Shown one piece after another: positions 35,768-44,900 of a stretch of 64,000 bases of DNA (within the stretch, counting starts at the first letter, position 1; every line of letters starts with the position of its first letter). The stretch is from contig JAHBTL010000001.1 in the NCBI GenBank assembly GCA_019638615.1, positions 248,001 through 312,000 on the forward strand, read 5' to 3'. Under the pieces are notes generated by a model, which saw only the letters and a list, made by a program, of their open reading frames with translations, searched no databases and was not told the DNA's origin. The translations under genes were made by a program, and so were the position numbers. This DNA comes from Chitinophagaceae bacterium (GTDB taxonomy: Bacteria; Bacteroidota; Bacteroidia; Chitinophagales; Chitinophagaceae).

Positions 35768-37726
35768 TTATTCATTTATCGTAATTTTTTGAATGCTTGC
35801 CGGCAGCCATACCTGCATATCGTTCGCGCCCCGGTTGTTCCAGCTAAAGTAAGGTATAGCAGTAACTTTTTTTATTTCGGTAGATACGGATAAGCCATTG
35901 TTACCAACAGTTAAAACGGGAGAATCAAACCTAACTACGTTTACGCCTCCCAGTAAGGAAGGTTCGTAAGATATTTGAAATACAGTATTGTCCGGCAATA
36001 TCACATTCCCCGCTTTCAGTCCTTCCTTTTCACCTTCAATGCAATACAGTATTGGCCCATATTGCAAAGCAATCCTGTTAGCATTCTGTTTTACTTCCGC
36101 ATTGCTGGCAATCCTGCGAACCTTCATCGGCAGCTCCATTGTTACAATATCCCCCTTCTTCCAGTTGCGTTTTATCACTGCGTATCCATTGTCCATAGTG
36201 TATTCAGCACTTTCACCATTTACTGTTATAACAGGCTGATCATTGCCTGGCTCAACATAATGATAGAGGCTGCCCGGCACGGGTGTTGAAAGCCAGCCGG
36301 GAACGCGTAAGCGAAGTTCAAATAATGCTTTTTTAGAAGGCGATACCGTGAGCTTTACATTCCCCTTCCAGGGATAACCCGTTTCCATTGCCAACGCTAT
36401 TTTATTTTTGCCCTGCTGTATTACAGTATTGCTTCCTGCAAATAAATGAATCCATACAGCACCGGCAGAAGTTCCATAAATGTAGTTTCCCACCGAACTT
36501 ACCAGCCGGGCAATATTAGAGGGGCAACAGGCTGTTCCAAACCATTCACGCCGGCTGTATCCGCCTTCGGAAGCCAAAGGATTGCCATAAAAAAAACGGT
36601 CACCGGAGAGCGATAAGCCGTCCAGTGCTCCATTATACAAGCTTCTTTCCAGCACGTCAATATACTGCGCATTACCCGAAAGCATGTTCATGCGTTGATT
36701 CCAGAATACCATGCCCACGGAAGCACAGGTTTCGCAATAAGCAGTTTCATTAGGGAGATCATACGGCTGACCGAAACCTTCGTTTTTCCCCTGCGCTCCA
36801 ATACCGCCGGTTATATACATGTGCCGGAACACTACATCCTTCCATATAGAATCCATGGCGGTAATATACCCGGCATCGTTGGTAACGGCGGCAACATCTG
36901 CTGCACCCGTATACAGGTACACGGCTCTTACAGCATGACCGGTTATTTTTCGTTGATCCTTTACCGGTAGTCCGTCCTGGCAATAATCAGGATCTTTCCA
37001 TTGATCCCAGATCACGCCTTTGCCATTGCCATATCCACGCTGCTGGAGAAACCAGTCGGACAGCTCCAGGTATTTTTTATCTTTTGTGTGATGATACAGC
37101 TTCATCAATGCCAGCTCAATTTCCTGGTGACCGCTTACCCAGGGTTTGTTTTGCCGGCGAAAAACCGAATCAATATGATCAGCAAAGCGAATAGCGGTAT
37201 TCAGCAGCTTATCCTTCCCCGTCGTATTATAATAGGCAATGCCTGCTTCAATAAGATGACCGGCGCAATAATCTTCATGCTTTTCCATATCCGTCCAGCG
37301 CCTATTGATGTCTGTGAGCACATAATACGTATTCAGGTAGCCATCCGGCAATTGCGCAGCGGCGATTTTATCTATCCATTCATCCGTATTTCTTTCCAAT
37401 GCGGCGTCGGGGTGATTTTTCAATGAATACGCGATCGCTTCTATAGCCTTGTACACATCCGAATCATCGTAATAAATACCCTCATGCCTACCTGAGCGTT
37501 TAGCTGCTTTTTCAAAATTCCGGATACGTCCGGTTTTATCCTGGGTATAGCTCACACAGGCATCCAGCGTAGCCGTGGCCACGGTTTCCATTTTAGGTTT
37601 CCAAAATGCATCTGTTATATTCACTTCTGAAAAACCAACAGGATATACTTTCTGCAATGAATTTTGCGCATGAGCAGCCATTGATCCTCCCAAAATAACA
37701 GATGCTACTAATGCTATTCCTTTCAT
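35768..37726 (-). CDS. Glycoside hydrolase family 127 protein (beta-L-arabinofuranosidase-like, DUF1680)
   Basis: A 652-residue exported enzyme with a signal peptide (residues 1-20, ending AHAQ). The GH127 features are visible: an alpha/alpha-barrel with DGYLNTYYVLTDINRRWTDM, the metal/catalytic region NETAYCETCASVGMVFW (Glu plus two cysteines) and EWFGTACCPSNIARLVSSVGNYIYG (cysteine pair), matching the zinc-cysteine cluster of the Bifidobacterium beta-L-arabinofuranosidase. It probably cuts arabinofuranose or related sugars from plant polymers in the periplasm. It is the first gene of an operon with an APC permease and a PLP enzyme. Confidence 0.9.
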   Translation of the reverse strand: MKGIALVASVILGGSMAAHAQNSLQKVYPVGFSEVNITDAFWKPKMETVATATLDACVSYTQDKTGRIRNFEKAAKRSGRHEGIYYDDSDVYKAIEAIAYSLKNHPDAALERNTDEWIDKIAAAQLPDGYLNTYYVLTDINRRWTDMEKHEDYCAGHLIEAGIAYYNTTGKDKLLNTAIRFADHIDSVFRRQNKPWVSGHQEIELALMKLYHHTKDKKYLELSDWFLQQRGYGNGKGVIWDQWKDPDYCQDGLPVKDQRKITGHAVRAVYLYTGAADVAAVTNDAGYITAMDSIWKDVVFRHMYITGGIGAQGKNEGFGQPYDLPNETAYCETCASVGMVFWNQRMNMLSGNAQYIDVLERSLYNGALDGLSLSGDRFFYGNPLASEGGYSRREWFGTACCPSNIARLVSSVGNYIYGTSAGAVWIHLFAGSNTVIQQGKNKIALAMETGYPWKGNVKLTVSPSKKALFELRLRVPGWLSTPVPGSLYHYVEPGNDQPVITVNGESAEYTMDNGYAVIKRNWKKGDIVTMELPMKVRRIASNAEVKQNANRIALQYGPILYCIEGEKEGLKAGNVILPDNTVFQISYEPSLLGGVNVVRFDSPVLTVGNNGLSVSTEIKKVTAIPYFSWNNRGANDMQVWLPASIQKITINE

Positions 37727-37826
37727 TGATAATGCTTGAATATTGTAATTCCTGAATACAAATGATCAATTTACAACAGAATATTTGAAATACTTTCAAC
37801 AATCTCACTGAGGCAATAATAACAAA

Positions 37827-39013
37827 CAAAAATATCGAAGTAAATTGTTCAGCAGCTTAGTTCTTTTACAACTAAAGAGGAATCTGAATCTATTGTTATA
37901 GAGTTGTGAATTGCTTTCAATTATTATGTAGCTTAGTTCTTTTACAACTACCTGCAATACACATAGGATATGCGATCTGTTGTGAATTGCTTTCAATTAT
38001 TATGTAGCTTAGTTCTTTTACAACAATGTCAGTGATGCCTGTCACTGCATATCAGTTGTGAATTGCTTTCAATTATTATGTAGCTTAGTTCTTTTACAAC
38101 CAGGATTTTCTCCACGCCCCCTGCCTTAAAGTTGTGAATTGCTTTCAATTATTATGTAGCTTAGTTCTTTTACAACATTACCCAGGATCCGATTGCCCCC
38201 ATACCTGTTGTGAATTGCTTTCAATTATTATGTAGCTTAGTTCTTTTACAACAAATGAGCAATAACAATTTCGTCACAAATAGTTGTGAATTGCTTTCAA
38301 TTATTATGTAGCTTAGTTCTTTTACAACAAATCATTGTAAGCATGTACCCACGCAGCAGTTGTGAATTGCTTTCAATTATTATGTAGCTTAGTTCTTTTA
38401 CAACGATTAATAAATGTACTTATACACAGATTCAGTTGTGAATTGCTTTCAATTATTATGTAGCTTAGTTCTTTTACAACAAAAAACTTTAAAATGACAA
38501 ACAAACCCACGTTGTGAATTGCTTTCAATTATTATGTAGCTTAGTTCTTTTACAACTCGGCGTTTCAAGCATGGAGGGCACTTGCCGTTGTGAATTGCTT
38601 TCAATTATTATGTAGCTTAGTTCTTTTACAACTGGTAACACGGTTTGGGGGCTATTTTCAGGAGTTGTGAATTGCTTTCAATTATTATGTAGCTTAGTTC
38701 TTTTACAACAGTGGCTTTCAAGGTATCTACCGGGAAGATGTTGTGAATTGCTTTCAATTATTATGTAGCTTAGTTCTTTTACAACATAACAAAAGTTGTT
38801 TTGTCCTCTTTTTCTGTTGTGAATTGCTTTCAATTATTATGTAGCTTAGTTCTTTTACAACTCAGGATTGAAAGTGCCAATCTTGAATTGAGTTGTGAAT
38901 TGCTTTCAATTATTATGTAGCTTAGTTCTTTTACAACTTTTTGGATAATATAATTGTAGACGAAAGTGTTGTGAATTGCTTTCAATTATTATGTAGCTTA
39001 GTTCTTTTACAAC
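37827..39013 (+). CRISPR. Type II-C CRISPR array, 16 repeats (first degenerate) and 15 spacers
   Basis: Fifteen identical 46-bp repeats begin GTTGTGAATTGCTTTC and end TTAGTTCTTTTACAAC. They start at 37903, 37979, 38055, 38131, 38207, 38283, 38359, 38435, 38511, 38587, 38664, 38740, 38816, 38892 and 38968. A degenerate repeat ends at 37872 and keeps only the last 20 or so bases (AGCTTAGTTCTTTTACAAC). Spacers are 30 bp except one of 31 bp (38633-38663). The plus strand is the likely crRNA strand, because the tracrRNA antirepeat (near 47030) complements the 5' part of the repeat in that direction. The degenerate end marks the old end, so growth is expected at the right, next to the transposase and cas2. 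No spacer matches another part of this window by eye. Confidence 0.97.
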
Positions 39014-39123
39014 TTGAAACCGGGTAAATGCTTGTTTTTGAGCTGTTTGAACAAGGTTGCAGGATGAAAAAAGCGATCGAAAAAGCGATTTTTTTATTCC
39101 TGATTTCCTAAAAGCTGCTTAAT
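39014..39123. promoter_or_regulatory. Presumed CRISPR leader side of the array
   Basis: A 110-bp AT-rich stretch adjoins the intact last repeat. It has an imperfect hairpin (CAGGA at 39060-39064 with TCCTG at 39098-39102, A-run facing T-run inside). It may be the adaptation leader, the transcript end of the plus-strand array, or both. Confidence 0.45.
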
Positions 39124-39176
39124 AAACCTATAAGGTTTGCAGGGCTGCAGAGCCGCGCGGCAAACCTTATAGGTTT
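39124..39176. repeat. REP element A
   Basis: A 53-bp palindrome: arm AAACCTATAAGGTTTGC (39124-39140), a 19-bp centre rich in GC, and the inverted arm GCAAACCTTATAGGTTT. It lies just upstream of the transposase gene. Its centre is the reverse complement of that of REP C apart from one base. Confidence 0.9.
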
Positions 39177-39228
39177 TTCAGGAGGTCTAAAAATGGGCCT
39201 TTTCTTTGGCAATTTCATAATTTGTAGA

Positions 39229-39834
39229 ATGCCTGATTATCATATCCCGCTGCTACCTGGCGAAAAATACCATATTCTCAGCAGAGCTGTTGGCAATGAA
39301 CAGTTGTTCTTAACTGAGGAAAACTACTGTTTTTTTCTTGAGCGGTATAAAAAATATGTATCCCCGATAGCCGATACCTACTGTTATTCTCTTCTGCCCA
39401 ATCATTTTCATTTCCTGGTGAAAATAAAAGAAGAGCCTGCAATTTTCCGTCTCCCGGATAAACAAATTCCCCCGGAGCAGCTTCCTGCAATGATTATGCT
39501 GCAATTTTCAAAATTGCTTAACAGCTATGCCAAAGCCTATAACAAAGCTAATTCGAGAAAAGGATCATTGTTTATAGATTTTTTAAGAAGAGGAGCAATA
39601 GAAAAGGAGGAGCAGTTCGGCGCAACTGTATTCTATATTCATAAAAATCCTGTTCATCACGGATATTGTAAGGCAATGGAAGATTGGAAATGGTCATCTT
39701 ATAATACGATGTTTTCTCAAAAGCCGACAATGCTTTTACGCGACGAGGTGCTTGATTGGTTTGGCGGTTTAAAAAGCTTTACGGATTATCACGCCCAACC
39801 TGTTTATTTGAAAAATGCGGTGGATCTTGAATAA
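39229..39834 (+). CDS. REP-associated tyrosine transposase (RAYT, Y1/HUH type)
   Basis: A 201-residue single-strand transposase of the TnpA_REP (Y1_Tnp, IS200/IS605-related) family. The HUH metal motif is HFHFLV (about residues 60-65) and the catalytic tyrosine region is SYAKAYNKANSRKGSLF, with the upstream YHILSRAVGNEQLF start typical of RAYTs. RAYTs are thought to spread REP palindromes; two such palindromes flank it directly (A and B). The ATG at 39229 gives the conserved MPDYHIPLLPGEKYH; the 12 codons before it are not conserved in character. It sits in the opposite orientation to cas2. Confidence 0.92.
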   Translation: MPDYHIPLLPGEKYHILSRAVGNEQLFLTEENYCFFLERYKKYVSPIADTYCYSLLPNHFHFLVKIKEEPAIFRLPDKQIPPEQLPAMIMLQFSKLLNSYAKAYNKANSRKGSLFIDFLRRGAIEKEEQFGATVFYIHKNPVHHGYCKAMEDWKWSSYNTMFSQKPTMLLRDEVLDWFGGLKSFTDYHAQPVYLKNAVDLE

Positions 39835-39887
39835 AAACCTATAAGGTTTGCCGCCCGGCTATGCAGCGCTGCAAACCTTATAGGTTT
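39835..39887. repeat. REP element B
   Basis: The same 17-bp arms as REP A around a 19-bp centre (CGCCCGGCTATGCAGCGCT). It begins immediately after the stop codon of the transposase and ends 8 bp before the stop of cas2, so it separates two converging genes and can act as a bidirectional terminator. Confidence 0.9.
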
Positions 39888-39895
39888 AATGCCTG

Positions 39896-40297
<402 letters not shown>

Positions 40298-40365
40298 TTA
40301 CGTAAATGAATATGAAAATGTTTTTTATGCAGGGTTCGGATGGATTCAGAAAACCTATCCGGTGA

Positions 40366-40418
40366 AAACCTATAAGGTTTGCCGCGCGGCTCTGCAACCC
40401 TGCAAACCTTATAGGTTT
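40366..40418. repeat. REP element C, between cas1 and cas2
   Basis: A third 53-bp copy with perfect 17-bp arms. It lies 11 bp after the stop of cas1 and enlarges the cas1-cas2 gap. Its centre (CGCGCGGCTCTGCAACCCT) is the inverse of REP A with one difference. Confidence 0.9.
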
Positions 40419-40429
40419 ATCGAGCAGGT

Positions 40430-41329
40430 TCATTGCAGCATTTCCGGGTATAATATTTTTCTTGCTTTTCCTTCGTAACATTTTGCCAGGCTGGCGGTGG
40501 TACGCTGCACTGCGTTCATCAACGGGCTTTTCTGCCCGTCCATCTGCACATCCATTGCCGGTATTTCGAGCAAAGCTTTTTTCATAGTGGGTGTCATTTC
40601 AAGAAATTTCCCGTTGCCGCGTATAATATGGCATACCACTTTGTCTACAAACGGTCTGTAGGGTTCCATAATATCATCTGCCAGGCAATAGGCGTTGTAT
40701 TGATTGCGGTGATGAATGCCCAGGGTAGGCAGCAGTCCGGAAGAAGTAAGACTACGCGCTACCAATGCCCGCAGTATAGCGTAGCCGTAGTTCAGCAGGT
40801 TGTTGGGTGGTGGCCCGTACCGTTCTCTCCTGAACTCCAGGAACTCCGGGAATATTTTTTTCCAGTAATAAGCCGCGGCTTTCGCTTCATGGTTTTCGCT
40901 GTCGCCGCTTTTTACATCTTTAGCATAGGTAAGCAGGAGCTTATATTCTTCTCTTTCCTGTTGAAGCAATGCCGCCTGGTTTTCTATTTTACAGGAAACG
41001 GTTTGCTGCCATAATTGCTTTTTTAATGGTGTGGAAGCTTCTATCTGTGCCTGGAATTTCTGACTTTGAAGGGTATGCCCGTCTAAGTTGAACATCATGC
41101 CGGTTGGGTGGTGGGTATCATCGCAGGTAATGACAGCAGTATTATTGGCAAGCAGTTTTGCCATCAGTGCCTGCGTTATCGTGATCTGCTGGTGATCCAG
41201 TATCAGTAACCCGATATCTTCGATAGGCGCTGATTTGGTTTCGCCGCTGTCGTGCATTTCAATCACCAATTGGTTATTGTTGGTTTTTAGATAGGCGGGG
41301 TTGCCGAAGTAAAGAGTTCTTTTGATCAT
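40430..41329 (-). CDS. cas1: CRISPR-associated endonuclease Cas1 (type II)
   Basis: A 299-residue Cas1 integrase, which inserts new spacers into the array. It begins MIKRTLYFGNPAYLKTNNNQL, typical for type II. The catalytic triad fits E148 (NHEAKAAAYYW), H206 (GIHHRNQYN) and D219 (LADDIMEPYRP). The length is normal. It lies 125 bp after the nucleotidyltransferase gene on the same strand, and is separated from cas2 by 198 bp. Confidence 0.97.
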   Translation of the reverse strand: MIKRTLYFGNPAYLKTNNNQLVIEMHDSGETKSAPIEDIGLLILDHQQITITQALMAKLLANNTAVITCDDTHHPTGMMFNLDGHTLQSQKFQAQIEASTPLKKQLWQQTVSCKIENQAALLQQEREEYKLLLTYAKDVKSGDSENHEAKAAAYYWKKIFPEFLEFRRERYGPPPNNLLNYGYAILRALVARSLTSSGLLPTLGIHHRNQYNAYCLADDIMEPYRPFVDKVVCHIIRGNGKFLEMTPTMKKALLEIPAMDVQMDGQKSPLMNAVQRTTASLAKCYEGKARKILYPEMLQ

Positions 41330-41454
41330 GGGAAGCAGGGTTTATAGTAAATGGGTTGTACCGCTTTACACTGTTGCGGGTTAGCTGTTGAGTTTTTTAA
41401 GGGCTTATAACGGAGAACAGATATTCTTATAATAACTTACAGAACCCTAATTTA

Positions 41455-41934
41455 TTACTTTTTCCTGTATTTATTTATCCTTTCCAATTCTTCTATATCC
41501 GCCTTATCCTTCAATCGCGAAGAAGTAAGTTTCGAAGCGATCAGGTGATTGTAATGAATTACCGGAACCTGCAATGATTCAAGACTGATGTAGTTCACCT
41601 GTTTGATAGCGTCTTCAAATGTTACATTACTGATCATTGTTACGAAATCAAATCTTCTTGGCTCATTGCCAAAATAAAAAACCGGAACAGGATTGGTAAA
41701 ATCCATTTCCGCCAGAATTTTCAGGTGTTCGTCTATAATTCCGAATGCTTTTAATGCCAGTATCAGTTTGTTCCTGTTCTCATTGCCGGTTTTAATCCAT
41801 ATATCCATGTCCCCGGTATTGCGGTCGTATCCGTAATGTATAACTGCATACCCGCCAATAAGCATGAACTCTACCTTGTTTTTTATAAGGGCAGATAACA
41901 GCTCCCGGTGCTCGTTTGTAAAAAGATTAATCAT
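41455..41934 (-). CDS. Small nucleotidyltransferase (DUF6036 / AbiEii-like) inside the cas operon
   Basis: A 159-residue protein with the nucleotidyltransferase signature G27-G28 (LIGGYAVIHYG), D42-x-D44 (TGDMDIWI) and a third carboxylate at D96 (RRFDFVTM). It resembles minimal nucleotidyltransferases grouped with DUF6036 and the AbiEii toxin family, which transfer nucleotides to tRNA or proteins. The start codon overlaps the cas9 stop by 8 bp (ATGATTAA), so the two are translationally coupled. No HEPN or AbiEi-like partner gene adjoins it. It is not a standard CRISPR gene; whether it takes part in immunity is unknown. Confidence 0.85.
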   Translation of the reverse strand: MINLFTNEHRELLSALIKNKVEFMLIGGYAVIHYGYDRNTGDMDIWIKTGNENRNKLILALKAFGIIDEHLKILAEMDFTNPVPVFYFGNEPRRFDFVTMISNVTFEDAIKQVNYISLESLQVPVIHYNHLIASKLTSSRLKDKADIEELERINKYRKK

Positions 41935-44900
41935 TCCTGAATTTCAGATTTTTATCCATCGGCTTTTTCAGTTCATCGGCATATATTTCTTTAATTCGTT
42001 GGGTCACATTCGCGATATGTTGTTCGGGTGGCAGGTTTGCTTTTGCTTTTGCGTCTGCTTCGGCAGCCCCTTCAAAGGTATTAAATGTTTTCAGGGTTCT
42101 TTTTTGGTAAATGACTTCCGGATCTGATATAATATTTTCCTGGTTAGTTATATTATTCATGGGCTTTTTTTTTATTGGAGAGATATTGCCGAGGCGATCA
42201 ACGTTCAGTTTGATGCAACTCTCTTTTATCGTTACATCACCTTCCATTGTCATTGCAGATTTATCATTCCAATCAATTTCTCCTTTTGTTTTCTCTTTCC
42301 GATTATAAGGAATAATTGGGTCGGCAATATTTGCTTTGACGCACTGCAAATCTGTCTTTGAAAAACTAACTATTTTATACATTCGTTCTAAAAGGTGCTT
42401 GTTACTTTCCCAATCAATAGCATTTTCAATTTTATTACCACTTACTATTTTCTCTCTTTCTTCTTTCGTTGGCACATATACCAAATCTCCTGGTGATAAA
42501 ATAATTTTATCAAAGCCATCCTTATCGTCGGCAATCTCGTCCCCTTTTACAATCTTTTCAATAGCGTTGTGTGTAGCAACAGATACAAACTCTGTACGTT
42601 TTTTAGTTTCTCTATTTTCATATATAACGAAATAAACATTGCTTCCTGCATCAATTTCCACGTATTGCCTTCCGAATTTACTTGATTCGTCTTTCTTTTC
42701 GTAAATGGTTACTTTAGTTATTGGTCGCCCAGCTTTCTTTGCAAGTATTTCCAACCCCTCATTAGAAAATGCTTTTGCAGGATCAATATTGCCTTTTTCG
42801 TCTTTAAATTCATCTGAATCTAAATGTTCATGCAATAGCTTTCCTAAAATAGACTTTCCAAATATTGTGTAAGGAATTTTGTTTATTTTTTTGTGGTCAA
42901 AAGATTTATCAAGTGTTACCCTCTTCGCAGCATATTCCTCAAATGTTGCCACTCTAATTGTTTGATACTCTCTGCCTAATAAACTTTTTAAAGGATTTTT
43001 CTTTAGATGTTTTTTAAGCTCTTTTAAAAGCGCGTCTTTTTCTTGTATAGAAATGCCAACCCTGTCAATCAAATCCTTTATAATTGTTCTTGCTTCTTGG
43101 TCGTAAACATAAGGGGCAATCTTCATTTTAGGTGTGTTTTGAACTAACATTCGCTCTATTTGAACTTCAATTGCTTTTACAATGTTTTTTTCTTCATAAA
43201 CTTCTTTCAACTTAATAATCCCCTGCGGCTCTTTAAACATTGACCTGCGAACAGACATCCACTTGGGATTTGCCTTTTGCTCCTTAAACTCTTTTTTTAT
43301 TTTTCCGTTTTCCGTTTTATAGTAAACTGTTCTGTTTTTAGGTTGAGAAATAATTTTGTTATTCGTTTTGAAACTTACAACCAATTCAACCAATTTATTT
43401 TTAGTTTGCTCTACAAACCCTTTAATATCATTTCCTGATTCGTCTTTATGTATTTCCCACGGAGTTTTAAAATCTCTCACTTTCCCTTTTACTAAGGATT
43501 GTTTGATTTTTTTTATTTCTTCTTCAGTATCTGCCGCGTTCAACGTATTTAAATAACGAATATGTTCTCTTGTAGTAGCTGCAATAATCAATGCATCTAA
43601 TGCATGATGGCGATGGTCAATACGTTTAGTATCCAACTTAGGATTTTCTTTTATGTTCAGATGAATGACAGGATTGCCGTGCTCGTCTTTGTCGTGTATT
43701 ACATACTCACCTTTTTTACCCGTTATTTCCTCCAATCGTTCAAATCGCGGTAAGATAATTTCTTTCCAAACTTTATTCAACCCCCAATTATTTTTCAGTT
43801 CCGAAGTAATAGCTCCTCCTGTAAAAATAATTCCATTTTCATTTTTAGCAATAGGTGCAAGTAGTTCAGAAAGCTTTCTTCCTATATAGCGAGTGTCGTT
43901 TAATTGACGTTCAATGAAATCTTCGGGAACTTCGGTTGCCAATAGGTTTTTGAGTTTACCTTTTTGAAACTTAAATGTTTCCTTACAGTAAACTTCATAT
44001 TCTTCATAAGTAAATAATTTGTATTCTATATCGCCATATTTACATTTCCCTTTGCTTTCACTTATAAAATTTGTGGCAAGACTTTTATCTTTCGCTTTGT
44101 TTACACCCCATTCAGAAATAACTAAATTATTTAAGTTATCGTTTTTCATTTTTGCACGAGGAATAATATGTTCTATCTCGTATTGATTAATGTCAAACAG
44201 TTTGCTCAACGGAATAATTTTCCCTGTATAGGGTGAACGACAATTTTGACTTAACCAAAGTGCATATTTTTTTATTTCCTGCTCTGTTGGTATTTTCTCG
44301 TCTTTTACTTTCTTGGCCCAGTCAACTTCTGATTTGTTAGATAAATTTCTCCACATTCTAAACTTGTCAATATCAATAGGGCTTTCGGGATTAGGACTTA
44401 TTTCAAACGTTACATTTTCTTTTTTAGTTTTCCATTTAAATATTCCATTCTTGAAATCAAATGGCTCTGATGCGTCTTCATCTACGTACTGCTCAAATCC
44501 CTCATTCATCAATTCGTAAAGCAATTTTTTAATTCTTTGTTTTTCATCGAAATTGCTCTTTTGATTGTCGGAAATCTTTTTGCGTTCAGCAACGTTATTT
44601 TTCAAATCCCTGCCTAACTCAATATGTATTTCATCAATATCACCATATCGACTCCATACATCGCGGACTAAAAACATCGTTTCTCTTACAACCTGTTCCA
44701 CTACTGGGTTTCTCAGACTGTTATTCGGAATTTCTTTTTGTATATACTTGCCTAATTCCTCAACGGTATGAATCGGTGTTTTGCCCTTTTCTGAATGAAT
44801 ACCATAAACAACATATCCAGCAAGCCAAGTAGGTAACCCATTAAAATTACTTATTGCAATTAAAGCATTGTTTTCTCTCTCCCATTTTTGAATTTTCTTT

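Noticed and set aside
37741-37826. A further degenerate CRISPR repeat left of the array (TTTACAAC at about 37770)
   Set aside because: Only eight bases match and the spacing of about 95 bp to the next repeat end does not fit the 76-bp period.
41455-41934. A complete toxin-antitoxin (MNT/HEPN or AbiE) module in the cas operon
   Set aside because: Only the nucleotidyltransferase half is present; no HEPN or AbiEi-like gene lies next to it.
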